A stretch of 35,503 nucleotides of DNA from Bacillota bacterium. GTDB lineage: Bacteria > Bacillota > Clostridia > Lachnospirales > Lachnospiraceae. Positions 26,437 through 34,779 of this stretch are shown here, piece after piece (position 1 is the first letter of the stretch; the number at the start of each line of letters is the position of its first letter). Both the position numbers and the translations under genes were made by a program. The stretch covers positions 1-35,503 of the forward strand of contig JAEWPN010000235.1 in assembly GCA_023399455.1 (NCBI GenBank), written 5' to 3'. The notes beneath the pieces were generated by a model, which was given only the letters and a program-made list of their open reading frames with translations, made no database searches and had not been told where the DNA came from.

Positions 26437-26465
26437 GCAAAAAACCCGTTTTGTGAGTTTTTTGC
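26437..26465 (-). terminator. Terminator after the H-NOX chemotaxis receptor
   Basis: On the minus strand GCAAAAAAC pairs with GTTTTTTGC across an 11-base loop, then TTTTATT. It lies about 75 bases beyond the receptor stop and upstream of the permease promoter. Confidence 0.75.
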
Positions 26466-26539
26466 TCCTTTGCATCTTATCATCGTTTGACAAGGTCAAC
26501 ACGGTCGGATAAGGGTAATCTTTTATAGATAAACTTTTC

Positions 26540-28333
26540 TTATATTTTATACTTCTTCAAATTTTCTTGGAATGCCTTGATCATGGAATCGAAGACAGAA
26601 ATCTGTCTGGTCAGCTCGTTGATCTGATCCACATATATAGCTACATTAGAGCTTGCCTCTTCCGTAGAAGCAGAATTCTCCTCGGCAATGGCTGCAAGAT
26701 TCTGAATGCTTTCGAACAGGGAAGAAATATGATCCGCCTCTTTTTTTAGATCGAGAGATGTCTCAATCATAAGACCTGAAACTCCTTTTAAGTTGTCATT
26801 GGAATGATTGGAGGTGGCCACCGCTTCCATAAGGGAGGTGTTCTCTGTCTCCAGAATGGCATACTGGGTATCGATGCCCACAACCACTTCACCTACGCTG
26901 GAAACAAAGTTGGTAAGATTATTGTTGATTTCCTCCACCGCGCTGTTGGTTTCTTCAGAAAGCTTGCGGACCTCCTCGGCAACAACGGTGAATCCTCTTC
27001 CGGCTTCTCCGGCTCTGGCTGCTTCGATAGAAGCGTTCAAAGCGAGAAGATTAATCTGCTTCGCGATACCGGAAACAATAGATACGATTTCCGTAATGTT
27101 AGCAGCGTTATTTTGGAGTTCATTGCTGTTATCCTTTATCTTACCAAATTTATCCAATACCTGATTGATTTGTTCCGCAGTATTTTTTACGTTAAGGAAA
27201 CTGTTTTCGATGCTGTTCACCGCATTTTCGATTTCAGATTTATTCTTCTGGCTTTCGTCGGAGATACGAGTAATGTTGCCGATGCTTTCGTTCAATACGG
27301 AAACAACGTTCTCCGTATCCTCTGCCTGCGTCGTCGCCGCTACGGCAACCTCATCCAGAACATCGGTAATATCATTGGAGGTGGACTGCATGGTGGAAGC
27401 GATGCCGGAAAGCGAGTTATTGAAGGTGTACATCTCGTCCACGATAGCGTTGAATTCGATAAAATCCTTCTGAACCACAGCCTTTAAGTCGTTAATAATT
27501 TCCATGAGCTTTTCGTTCTCATCCATAGAATGGAGCTCTACGTTTTCCGAAAATGTTCTGTCAGCCAAGTTATGAAGCTCCGATGCAATCAGCCTTGCAG
27601 GTCTGCCGGTAATATAAGAAGAAATCAGACAGATTACACAGGTGGAAACTGCAAGTATTGCAGACTTTGCCGGGTCTCCAAAGAGCACGAAGCCGACAGC
27701 ACCAATTAAAATCGTGTTGAGTAAAGCAAGCTTTTGAGAGCTTCGTTTCAAAAAACCGAGGGAGAGTATCTGATTAAAGCGGAAATTCTTTGTATACTGT
27801 ATTTCCTTTTCGAAGGTCAGCTTCAAATGAATCTCGTCAGCAGACTTGTTTAGAATCTCTGTCTTAATATCTTCCTTGAAGTAGTTGGAAACGCCTTTTA
27901 ACAAACCTACCAGATAGTCGCCCATTCCACGCTTGGAGCGATATATGAAAAGAGTTTCTCTGGAAGAGACAGGTTGCAGATCCAAAATAGGAGGAACAGC
28001 GCCCTTAAAGCGGCGCATAACGATAATATGTACGTCATTCATGGATTTTAAAAACTGATAAGCGCCTTCGTGCCGGAAGAAGCCGGGATAAATGCGGCTG
28101 AACGTCTTAATATTTTCCTCACCCATAAGACCCCATATTTCCTGATGATTTTTCCCAACACTGTTGCCAATCGTGTCTACGAGCCCAAGAGCAACATCAT
28201 CGGCAACGTCTTCGATGGGAGTAAAAATATGGTCGGAGGATAAGTGGTAGTGCTCTAATGCGCTGTTAACAACTTGATCGCCAAAGAGTTTGCGGCAGGA
28301 TTCCATCCATGTAGAAACTACAGTACCTTTCAT
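26540..28333 (-). CDS. Methyl-accepting chemotaxis protein with N-terminal H-NOX heme sensor domain
   Basis: This 597-residue receptor has an unusual cytoplasmic gas-sensor input. Residues 1-180 are an H-NOX (heme NO/O2-binding) domain: MKGTVVSTW start, W67, proximal heme ligand H102 (MNDVHIIV), G-A-V-P-P (P115), and the heme-propionate triad Y131-S133-R135 (IYRSKR). The distal residues W9, N74 and Y140 are the same as those of the O2-binding Thermoanaerobacter Tar4H domain. Two membrane helices follow at about 202-219 and 222-242 with almost no external loop, then a HAMP-like linker and a coiled-coil signalling domain with the conserved tip [22 protein letters not shown] (about 428-449). No extracellular ligand domain is present. 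AAAGGAGA lies 8 nt upstream. It should signal gas levels to CheA/CheW. Confidence 0.95.
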   Translation of the reverse strand: MKGTVVSTWMESCRKLFGDQVVNSALEHYHLSSDHIFTPIEDVADDVALGLVDTIGNSVGKNHQEIWGLMGEENIKTFSRIYPGFFRHEGAYQFLKSMNDVHIIVMRRFKGAVPPILDLQPVSSRETLFIYRSKRGMGDYLVGLLKGVSNYFKEDIKTEILNKSADEIHLKLTFEKEIQYTKNFRFNQILSLGFLKRSSQKLALLNTILIGAVGFVLFGDPAKSAILAVSTCVICLISSYITGRPARLIASELHNLADRTFSENVELHSMDENEKLMEIINDLKAVVQKDFIEFNAIVDEMYTFNNSLSGIASTMQSTSNDITDVLDEVAVAATTQAEDTENVVSVLNESIGNITRISDESQKNKSEIENAVNSIENSFLNVKNTAEQINQVLDKFGKIKDNSNELQNNAANITEIVSIVSGIAKQINLLALNASIEAARAGEAGRGFTVVAEEVRKLSEETNSAVEEINNNLTNFVSSVGEVVVGIDTQYAILETENTSLMEAVATSNHSNDNLKGVSGLMIETSLDLKKEADHISSLFESIQNLAAIAEENSASTEEASSNVAIYVDQINELTRQISVFDSMIKAFQENLKKYKI

Positions 28334-28421
28334 AATACATCTCTCCTTTGTTATTTCTTCGTATTTCTTTCTATATTTAATAATTAAAAACGATCATGGT
28401 ATTGCTGTATGATTTGAATTT

Positions 28422-28450
28422 ATTTTACTATAGAAAGGAGAAAATATCAA
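28422..28450 (-). promoter_or_regulatory. Promoter of the H-NOX receptor
   Basis: On the minus strand: TTGATA (28450-28445), 17 bases, TAAAAT (28427-28422). This is a SigA-type promoter; no SigD/Sig28 motif (TAAA-N15-GCCGATAA) was found, although chemotaxis genes often use one. The leader is about 85 bases. Confidence 0.6.
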
Positions 28451-28553
28451 AGAATATTTTGTTTAACCGACAGATGATTTAAGAAGATATTTCAGGCTCA
28501 TAAATGAAGTTAATATTCCATATATTGTTACAAAGATTTTTGGGGAAAAATAT

Positions 28554-29369
28554 ATGCGGCTTAAACAATTGGTTCATAAGAAGGTAATCTTAGCGCTGCT
28601 ATTTTTAATTTCAATGTTTTTTATCGGAAGAGCGCTCGGTTATGTGAAGGAGAAGGTAATACCGGCCTCGACAGGTTTTGCAGAATGTGAGAACTGGGGA
28701 CTTGGCGGATATGGGGACGAGACACAGCCTACAGGAATAGCTTCCGCGGAGGAATTGAAGAAGTATGATACATACTTCGTAGGAGATAAGGGGGAAAAGG
28801 TTATTTATCTTACTTTTGACGCCGGGTATGAAAACGGGAATACTGCACCTATTCTGGATGCGTTGAAAAAACATAACGCACCGGCTACTTTTTTTATCGT
28901 AGGCCACTATTTGGAGTCAGCTCCCGAACTGGTGAAGCGAATGGTAACCGAGGGGCATTGCGTCGGGAATCATACTTATCATCATCTGGATATGTCTAAG
29001 ATCTCGGATATGGATTCCTTTCGGAAGGAAATGGATGGGGTTGCTGATTTGTTTCAGCAGATAACCGGGAAAGAGCTTAGTATGTATTACAGGCCACCGC
29101 AGGGAAAGTATAGCGTTGAAAATTTAAAGATGGCGAAGGAACTGGGGTATAAGACTTTTTTCTGGAGTCTGGCCTATGTAGACTGGTATCAGGATAAGCA
29201 GCCCACGAAGGAAGAAGCTTTTTCAAAACTGGTAGGGCGAATCCATCCGGGGGCTATCGTTCTGATGCATAGCACTTCACAGACGAACGGGGAGATTCTG
29301 GATGAGCTTCTGACGAAGTGGGAGGCGATGGGGTATACCTTTAAGCCTTTGTCGGATTTATACGAATAA
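28554..29369 (+). CDS. Polysaccharide deacetylase, PdaA-like (muramic delta-lactam / spore cortex)
   Basis: This 271-residue protein has an N-terminal signal anchor (residues 9-28) and a NodB deacetylase domain (about 80-265). The pattern NWGLGG, IYLTFDAGYENG, ATFFIVGHYLESAPELVKRM, H140-x3-H144 (NHTYHH), YRPPQGKYS, FFWSLAYVDW and HPGAIVLMHS follows B. subtilis PdaA closely. D89 and the two His residues are the metal/catalytic set; A90 replaces the Asn of PdaA or Asp of classical NodB proteins. PdaA, with an amidase, makes muramic lactam in the spore cortex. GGGGA lies about 9 nt upstream of ATG 28554. It is divergent from the receptor. Confidence 0.9.
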   Translation: MRLKQLVHKKVILALLFLISMFFIGRALGYVKEKVIPASTGFAECENWGLGGYGDETQPTGIASAEELKKYDTYFVGDKGEKVIYLTFDAGYENGNTAPILDALKKHNAPATFFIVGHYLESAPELVKRMVTEGHCVGNHTYHHLDMSKISDMDSFRKEMDGVADLFQQITGKELSMYYRPPQGKYSVENLKMAKELGYKTFFWSLAYVDWYQDKQPTKEEAFSKLVGRIHPGAIVLMHSTSQTNGEILDELLTKWEAMGYTFKPLSDLYE

Positions 29370-29388
29370 GAATAATTCGTTTTTTTTC
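29362..29388 (+). terminator. Terminator overlapping the PdaA-like stop codon
   Basis: ACGAAT (29362-29367) pairs with ATTCGT (29375-29380) with a 7-base loop, followed by a run of eight T residues. The stem is short but the T run is strong. The TAA stop begins inside the 5' arm. Confidence 0.65.
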
Positions 29389-29428
29389 TGCATAGTCTTT
29401 GTTAAGTAACTGGTTAGGACGAAGCTGC

Positions 29429-29872
29429 ATGGGTAATATTTCTAGCGATCAAAAACTACAATTAGTCCAGATGATACGCACAGAAAGCAAGGATAATAGA
29501 ATGAGGATGAGGAGTAGGGAAAGGATGCTGTACGGAACGGATATGAAATATGAGCAGGAGGAACTGCCGCTGTATGCCAAAGGGTATTACGGCGATTATA
29601 AGGATAATAAGGATTATGAGCTTCAGGCTTTGGAAAATGGCAGGGAGAATGCGGTCCACACTTCCTTTTCCTCCTTCAGACTGCGGCTGGTTATCGCCGT
29701 CTTGCTTTTTGCGGGCTTTTTATTCCTAGACGCCGAGGAAGGGAACATCGCAGGCATTAGTACAAATCAGATGATGGAAGAGATAAATAAGGATTTCGAT
29801 ACGGGGCTGGATGAAGTAGTATTTGATTTTGAACATAATTTCCCTTATACTCTATTTAATGATGTGAAATAA
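29429..29872 (+). CDS. Small single-pass membrane protein of unknown function
   Basis: This is a 147-residue protein that I do not recognise. The N-terminal 80 residues are charged and hydrophilic (RMRMRSRERMLYG, YYGDYKDNKDYELQ). One hydrophobic helix at about 87-103 (LRLVIAVLLFAGFLFLD) is followed by a short acidic C-terminal segment (about 104-147). The polarity suggests a type II arrangement with the tail outside. ATG 29429 has only a weak AGGA upstream; an in-frame TTG at 29399 would add ten residues but falls in the preceding terminator region. It lies between the PdaA-like gene and the radical SAM gene, with no domain clue. Confidence 0.7.
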   Translation: MGNISSDQKLQLVQMIRTESKDNRMRMRSRERMLYGTDMKYEQEELPLYAKGYYGDYKDNKDYELQALENGRENAVHTSFSSFRLRLVIAVLLFAGFLFLDAEEGNIAGISTNQMMEEINKDFDTGLDEVVFDFEHNFPYTLFNDVK

Positions 29873-29880
29873 TATCAATG

Positions 29881-29920
29881 AGTAGAGAACACTCATAATG
29901 AGTAAAGGACACTCATAAAG
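29881..29920 (+). repeat. Tandem pair of 20-bp imperfect repeats
   Basis: Two consecutive units, 29881-29900 and 29901-29920, share 16 of 20 positions (AGTAgAGaACACTCATAAtG type). The first junction forms a perfect palindrome ACTCATAATGAGT (29891-29903). The array lies directly upstream of the ribosome binding site of the radical SAM gene. Confidence 0.6.
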
Positions 29921-29933
29921 AGATAGGAGTATT

Positions 29934-31805
29934 ATGAGCAAGCTTGCGTTAAAAGATGAAATACTGCTGCAGGTGGAGAAGCCGGCCCGCTATATCGGCA
30001 ACGAAGTAAATGCGGTGGTAAAAGATAAGAATACGGTATCCGTCCGTATGGCGATGTGCTTTCCGGATATATATGAAATCGGCATGTCGCATTTGGGAAT
30101 CCAGATTTTGTACGATATGTTGAACAGCTTTGAGGACGTATGGTGTGAAAGGGTTTATTCCCCATGGGTCGATTTGGATAAAATTATGAGGGAGGAACAT
30201 ATCCCTCTTTTTGCGTTGGAATCTCAGGAACCGGTAAAAAATATGGATTTTCTCGGAATCACTATTCAGTATGAGATGTGCTATACGAATATTTTGCAGA
30301 TCCTCGACCTATCCCAGATCCCCCTTTCAGCAAAGGACAGGACCTTAGACCATCCCATCGTAATAGGAGGAGGACCCTGCACCTATAATCCCGAACCGAT
30401 TGCTGAGTTTTTCGACATGTTTTATATCGGTGAAGGGGAGACCAGGTACCGGGAACTCATAGATTTATATAAAGATTCCAGAGAGAAGGGCGAAAGCCGT
30501 ATAGAATTCTTGAGAAGGGCGGCCAGGCTTTCCGGTATTTATGTGCCGATGTTCTATGAAGTCGATTATAAAGAGGATGGTACGATTCTTGAAATGAAAC
30601 CAACGGAGGAAGGAATACCCGAAACCGTGAAGAAGGAAATCGAAATGGCGGTTTCCGATACCTTTTATCCGATGAAACCCGTAGTTCCTTTTATTAAGGC
30701 GACCCAGGACAGGGTGGTCTTAGAAATCCAACGGGGATGTATCAGGGGATGCCGATTTTGTCAGGCAGGACAACTTTACCGTCCGGTGCGGGAACGCGAT
30801 GTGGACGTGCTGAAGGGCTACGCGGTAGAAATGTTAAAAAATACCGGACATGAAGAAATTTCATTAAGCTCTCTAAGCTCCAGCGATTATTCCAAGCTTC
30901 CCGAGCTGATCGATTTCCTCATCGAGGAGTGCGGAAAAAAATATATCAACATTTCCCTGCCGTCCCTTCGCATCGACGCTTTTTCTCTGGATGTGATGAG
31001 TAAGGTTCAGGATATAAGAAAGAGCAGCCTGACTTTTGCCCCTGAAGCAGGAAGTCAAAGGCTTAGAGACGTTATCAACAAGGGGTTGACCGAGGAAGTC
31101 ATTCTGAAAGGATCAGCTTTGGCCTTCGAGGGAGGCTGGACAAGAGTAAAGCTTTATTTCATGCTTGGACTTCCTACGGAAACAGAGGAAGATATAAGAG
31201 GCATTGCCGATCTATCCAACAAAATAGCCGCCACATTTTTCGAAATAGTTCCCAAAGAGGAGCGAAAAAATGGCAGGGTGCAGATCGTTACCAGCACCTC
31301 CTTTTTTATCCCCAAGCCCTTTACCCCCTTTCAGTGGGCGAGGATGTGTACTAAGGAGGAGTTCATTGAAAAGGCTTATCTTACCCGCAGTTCCATCAGG
31401 GAACAGCTCAATCAAAAGAGCATCAAATATAACTGGCACGAAGCGGATGTAAGCGTTATGGAGGGGGTTTTTGCCAGAGGAGACAGAAAAATTGCTGCCG
31501 TCATCCGCAGGGCTTACGAAAAAGGCTGCCTCTTTGATTCGTGGAGCGAATATTTCCATAATGACGTGTGGATGGAGACCTTTAAGGAGTGTGGTATAAA
31601 CATTGATTTTTATACTACGAGGGAACGTTCCTTCGATGAAGTATTTCCTTGGGATTTCATCGACTGCGGCGTAACCAAAAGCTTTCTGAAAAGAGAATGG
31701 GACAAGGCGGTGGAGGAAACGATATCGCCCAACTGCCGGATGCAGTGTCTCGGATGCGGTGCTGCCGTATTCGGAGGAGGTGTGTGCTATGAAAGTAAGA
31801 ATTAA
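29934..31805 (+). CDS. B12-binding-domain radical SAM protein, TIGR03960 family
   Basis: This 623-residue protein has an N-terminal cobalamin-binding-like Rossmann region (about 40-200; MCFPDIYEIGMSHLGIQILYDM, VIGGGPCTYNPEPIAEF) and a radical SAM core with C269, C273 and C276 (RGCIRGCRFC). Motifs such as SSSDYSKLPELI, PSLRIDAF and TFAPEAGSQRLRDVINKG follow. The C-terminus has extra cysteines (NCRMQCLGCGAAVFGGGVC). The family is conserved in Firmicutes and others, usually beside or fused to the DUF2344 protein that follows here. The reaction is unknown; a role in RNA or ribosome modification has been suggested only by context. AGGAG lies just upstream of ATG 29934. Confidence 0.93.
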   Translation: MSKLALKDEILLQVEKPARYIGNEVNAVVKDKNTVSVRMAMCFPDIYEIGMSHLGIQILYDMLNSFEDVWCERVYSPWVDLDKIMREEHIPLFALESQEPVKNMDFLGITIQYEMCYTNILQILDLSQIPLSAKDRTLDHPIVIGGGPCTYNPEPIAEFFDMFYIGEGETRYRELIDLYKDSREKGESRIEFLRRAARLSGIYVPMFYEVDYKEDGTILEMKPTEEGIPETVKKEIEMAVSDTFYPMKPVVPFIKATQDRVVLEIQRGCIRGCRFCQAGQLYRPVRERDVDVLKGYAVEMLKNTGHEEISLSSLSSSDYSKLPELIDFLIEECGKKYINISLPSLRIDAFSLDVMSKVQDIRKSSLTFAPEAGSQRLRDVINKGLTEEVILKGSALAFEGGWTRVKLYFMLGLPTETEEDIRGIADLSNKIAATFFEIVPKEERKNGRVQIVTSTSFFIPKPFTPFQWARMCTKEEFIEKAYLTRSSIREQLNQKSIKYNWHEADVSVMEGVFARGDRKIAAVIRRAYEKGCLFDSWSEYFHNDVWMETFKECGINIDFYTTRERSFDEVFPWDFIDCGVTKSFLKREWDKAVEETISPNCRMQCLGCGAAVFGGGVCYESKN

Positions 31806-32505
31806 ATTCGCCAAATCCGGCGTCATGCGTTTTATCGGCCATTTGGACGTGATGAGGTATTTCCAGAAGGCTATCCGCCGCGCGGGCATTGATGTTGCAT
31901 ATTCGGGCGGCTTCAGCCCTCATCAAATCATGTCCTTTGCGGCTCCCTTAGGAGTAGGCTTGACAAGCAATGGGGAATATATGGATATTGAAGTAGTTTC
32001 CTCTGCCTCTTCCGGGGAGCTTAAGGACAGCCTGAATAAAGCCATGGTCCCCGGAATGGAAATCATAAGCGTCACTAAGCTGCCCGACGACGCCATGAAC
32101 GCCATGGCCAGCGTTGCTGCTGCGGAATATATCGTGAGATTCAGAGAGGGGTATGAGCCCGATTTCGATTGGGAAGAGCAGGTGGAAGTATTTTATTCCA
32201 GAACATCCATCCCGGTTACAAAGAAAACGAAAAAGAGTGAAATAGAAATGGATATCAAGCCATCTATCTATGCCTTGGAAGCTGTTAAAGACAAAAACGG
32301 CCGAGGAGCCATACGTATGATGGTGGACGCCAGCAGCTCGGGCAATATCAAGCCCGGTCTGGTCATCGAAGCCTTTTTAACGGAAAACGGCGATACGCTT
32401 TCCGATTTCTCACTGGAAATAACGAGGGAGGATACCTTTACAAATACAGGAACGGAAGATTGTCCGGCATTTATCCCATTGGACACGGTAGGTAAAGAAT
32501 TTTAA
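31789..32505 (+). CDS. TIGR03936 / DUF2344 radical SAM-associated protein
   Basis: This 238-residue protein starts KVRIKFAKSGVMRFIGHLDVMRYFQKAIRRAGIDVAYSGGFSPHQIMSF, the hallmark of DUF2344. It overlaps the upstream radical SAM gene by 17 bases, with GGAGGAGG 8 nt before its ATG, so the two are translationally coupled. In many genomes it is fused to that enzyme. The region 120-160 is basic and variable. Its TAA overlaps the RNase G start by one base. It is probably a substrate-binding partner of the radical SAM enzyme; this is inference. Confidence 0.92.
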   Translation: MKVRIKFAKSGVMRFIGHLDVMRYFQKAIRRAGIDVAYSGGFSPHQIMSFAAPLGVGLTSNGEYMDIEVVSSASSGELKDSLNKAMVPGMEIISVTKLPDDAMNAMASVAAAEYIVRFREGYEPDFDWEEQVEVFYSRTSIPVTKKTKKSEIEMDIKPSIYALEAVKDKNGRGAIRMMVDASSSGNIKPGLVIEAFLTENGDTLSDFSLEITREDTFTNTGTEDCPAFIPLDTVGKEF

Positions 32506-33701
32506 TGAATGATAAGAAATATGTCATAATAAAAAGAAACAATCAAATAATATCTCTGCTTTTTCATGGCAATCGTCTGCTTTCTGTGAATGCCGAGAAA
32601 GAAGAGGGCAGTTTTGTAGGCAATATATATGTGGCAAAGGTGAAAAACATATCCGCCAATATCAATGCGGCCTTTGTGGAATCAGAGCCGGGCTTACCCT
32701 GTTTTCTCGCCCTGAACGAAGCAAAAAGCCCCATCCTTACCAATAGGCGTTACGATGGGAGGATTCTTGCCGGAGATGATATTGTGGTGCAGATAAACAA
32801 GGATGCGGTGAAGACAAAACAGCCTGTCGCCACATGCGCCCTTTCCTTAAGCGGAAAATACTGCGTCGTATCCATGGGAAAGCCGGGAATCGCATATTCC
32901 TCCAAGCTGTCGGCTAAGGCTAAAGCGAGAATCGGAGAGGCTCTGAAAGAAGAGTTTGCATTGCTTCCAAAAGGTATCGGAACTGTTGTCCGCACGAACG
33001 CTAAAGAGCTTGAGGATTATTCTCCCCTGCTGGAGGAATGGAAGGACTTAACAGCGCAGCTTAAGGAGCTGGCGGAAATGTCCATTCATAGAACAAGCTA
33101 TTCCCTGCTTTATAAAAAGCCTTCGGATTACCTCCTTCGGCTTCGGGATACCTATGCAGGGCAATACGAAGAAATCGTAACGGATGATAAGGACATTTAT
33201 GAAGAGGTGACAGAATATTCCCGTCTGCATCCGGCCTTTCGTATATGTGGAGCAAGGCTATATAAGGACGAACTTCTCCCCCTTCACAAGCTGTACTCCG
33301 TGGACACTCGTTTAAAGGAGGCACTGGATAGGAAAGTATGGCTTAAATCCGGCGGTTACCTTATCATCGAGCCTACCGAAGCCCTGACGGTAATCGACGT
33401 AAATACCGGAAAAGTGAGCACGAAAAAAGAGGATGAAGAAACCTTTTTTCGCATTAACATGGAAGCTGCCGGGGAAATAGCATTTCAACTCACCCTTCGA
33501 AACATATCGGGCATCGTCGTAGTCGACTTTATCAATATGCGAAAGCGGGAACATAGCGACAGGCTAATGGCACATTTCGGCGATTTGCTAAAAAAAGACC
33601 CGGTGAAGACCAGTCTAGTGGATATGACCGTTCTTGGGCTGGTGGAAATCACCCGTATGAAAATAAACAAACCTTTGAAGGAACAGCTTTCACAGCTTTA
33701 A
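32505..33701 (+). CDS. Ribonuclease G/E-family endoribonuclease
   Basis: This 398-residue Rne/Rng-type enzyme has an S1-like N-terminal region (GSFVGNIYVAKVKNISANINAAFVE), a 5'-sensor/RNase H-like middle and the DNase I-like catalytic domain with D298 (VIDVNTGK) and D341 (VVVDFINM), the Mg2+ ligands of RNase E. The zinc-link CPxC motif is absent, so the tetramer interface must differ. It makes single-strand cuts in rRNA precursors and mRNAs. It is coupled to the DUF2344 gene by one-base overlap and lies upstream of rplU, a frequent arrangement in Clostridia. The ribosome binding site is weak, which supports coupling. Confidence 0.93.
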   Translation: MNDKKYVIIKRNNQIISLLFHGNRLLSVNAEKEEGSFVGNIYVAKVKNISANINAAFVESEPGLPCFLALNEAKSPILTNRRYDGRILAGDDIVVQINKDAVKTKQPVATCALSLSGKYCVVSMGKPGIAYSSKLSAKAKARIGEALKEEFALLPKGIGTVVRTNAKELEDYSPLLEEWKDLTAQLKELAEMSIHRTSYSLLYKKPSDYLLRLRDTYAGQYEEIVTDDKDIYEEVTEYSRLHPAFRICGARLYKDELLPLHKLYSVDTRLKEALDRKVWLKSGGYLIIEPTEALTVIDVNTGKVSTKKEDEETFFRINMEAAGEIAFQLTLRNISGIVVVDFINMRKREHSDRLMAHFGDLLKKDPVKTSLVDMTVLGLVEITRMKINKPLKEQLSQL

Positions 33702-33707
33702 ATCAGG

Positions 33708-33730
33708 ACCGAAACTGCAGCAAGTTCGGT
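33708..33730 (+). other. Small hairpin between the RNase G and Nudix genes
   Basis: ACCGAA (33708-33713) pairs with TTCGGT (33725-33730), extended inward by two pairs past a single bulged A. No T run follows, so it is not a normal terminator. It may be a processing or stability element in the operon transcript. Confidence 0.3.
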
Positions 33731-33749
33731 ATTAAGAGGAAGATAATAC

Positions 33750-34316
33750 ATGAAAATCATTAAAATGGAAAAAGTAAAAGACGGTAAATATTTAAAAAAT
33801 TATGAGCTTACCTATCTCAACAAGGCCGGTCGCGAGAAAAAATACGAAATAGTCAGCCGCAAGGAATTAGGCAGTGTGGAGGACATAGGCAGCAACGTGA
33901 GCGGATTGTCCATCGTTGCCGTAAAGGAAGGAAAGCTTCTTTTATTGAAGGAATTCCGCATGGGTATCAACAAGAGCATTTATAATCTCTGTGCCGGAAT
34001 GCTGGAGGACGGAGAAACTGTAGAGGAGTGCATCGCCAGAGAACTGTTTGAGGAAACCGGACTTGGCGTAAAGCGAATTATCAATATTCTTCCTGCCTCC
34101 TACGCTGCCGTAGCCATTTCGGATATGAAGACGCACATCGTATTCGTGGAAGCGCAAGGCAGGTTCGAGGATCACAGCTCGGATAACGAAATGATCGAAG
34201 CGGGCTTTTATACGAAGGCGGAGGTAGAACAACTTATGAAAACAGAGGAATTCAGCTCCAGAGCACAGGTTATTGCCTACTTTTTCACTAAAGTGCTAGA
34301 TTTTTCAAATTTCTGA
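33750..34316 (+). CDS. Nudix hydrolase, ADP-ribose pyrophosphatase-like
   Basis: This 188-residue protein has a complete Nudix box at residues 83-105 (G-x5-E-x7-REL-x-EE-x-GL). The region preceding it (SIVAVKEGKLLLLKEFRMGINKSIYNLCAG) resembles ADP-ribose pyrophosphatases (NudF). It should hydrolyse a nucleoside diphosphate-X compound to a nucleoside monophosphate and X-phosphate. AGGAAG lies about 8 nt upstream of ATG 33750. It ends against a long AT-rich inverted repeat before the rplU promoter. Confidence 0.9.
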   Translation: MKIIKMEKVKDGKYLKNYELTYLNKAGREKKYEIVSRKELGSVEDIGSNVSGLSIVAVKEGKLLLLKEFRMGINKSIYNLCAGMLEDGETVEECIARELFEETGLGVKRIINILPASYAAVAISDMKTHIVFVEAQGRFEDHSSDNEMIEAGFYTKAEVEQLMKTEEFSSRAQVIAYFFTKVLDFSNF

Positions 34317-34349
34317 CATTTTAAAAATGATTGATATTTTTAAAATGTC
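34315..34349. repeat. Perfect 14-bp AT-rich inverted repeat abutting the rplU -35
   Basis: GACATTTTAAAAAT (34315-34328) and ATTTTTAAAATGTC (34336-34349) pair without mismatch around a 7-base loop. The repeat begins within the Nudix stop codon and ends one base before the rplU -35. It may terminate the upstream transcript, although its T-rich run is within the stem. It could also be a protein binding site. Confidence 0.7.
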
Positions 34350-34378
34350 TTGACATCAGGAAAATGGAATGATAAACT
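34350..34378 (+). promoter_or_regulatory. rplU operon promoter
   Basis: A perfect -35 TTGACA (34350-34355), 17 bases, and the -10 TAAACT (34373-34378). Predicted start near 34385. Confidence 0.8.
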
Positions 34379-34384
34379 AACGAA

Positions 34385-34467
34385 GTATGCCGCATAGATA
34401 GGCTCAAAGTGTGTCCTTTTTTGAGGAGGCCGCCGACCCTAGCGAGTAAATTATTAGGAGGTGCAAT
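34385..34467 (+). promoter_or_regulatory. Probable ribosomal protein L21 leader
   Basis: The 83-base leader of rplU can fold with TAGG (34399-34402) and CCTA (34438-34441) closing, and CTCAAA (34403-34408) with TTTGAG (34420-34425) as an inner hairpin. The position fits the Firmicutes L21 leader, thought to be an autoregulatory binding site for L21 itself. The match was made by eye. Confidence 0.5.
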
Positions 34468-34773
34468 ATGTACGCAATTATTGCCACAGGTGGAAAACAG
34501 TATAAGGTTTCCGAAGGTGACGTAATCAGAGTTGAGAAACTCGATATGGAGCCGGGAAGTGCTGTAACATTTGATCAGGTTGTCGCTATCAGCGATAATG
34601 GGCTTAAGGTTGCCGGTGACGTAGCTAATTCCACCGTAACTGCAACAGTAATGGAGCAGGGAAGAGGAAAGAAAGTTATCGTTTACAAGTATAAGAGAAA
34701 AACCGGTTATCATAAGAAAAATGGTCATAGACAAGCATACACTCAGGTTAAGATCGATAAAATTAACGCGTAA
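34468..34773 (+). CDS. rplU: 50S ribosomal protein L21
   Basis: This 101-residue protein is full-length L21: MYAIIATGGKQYKVSEGDVI at the start and KRKTGYHKKNGHRQAYTQVKI at the C-terminal signature. It binds 23S rRNA. A strong AGGAGG (34456-34461) precedes the ATG. It is the first gene of the rplU-prp-rpmA cluster. Confidence 0.98.
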   Translation: MYAIIATGGKQYKVSEGDVIRVEKLDMEPGSAVTFDQVVAISDNGLKVAGDVANSTVTATVMEQGRGKKVIVYKYKRKTGYHKKNGHRQAYTQVKIDKINA

Positions 34774-34779
34774 TGCTTT

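Noticed and set aside
24847..26600. Purine riboswitch upstream of the NCS2 permease
   Set aside because: The minus-strand leader contains no recognisable purine aptamer junction (no TTTCTACC-like or GTCCGAC-like segments).
28334..28553. SigD (flagellar) promoter for the chemotaxis receptor
   Set aside because: No GCCGATAA-like -10 with TAAA at the right spacing; a SigA-type promoter is a better fit.
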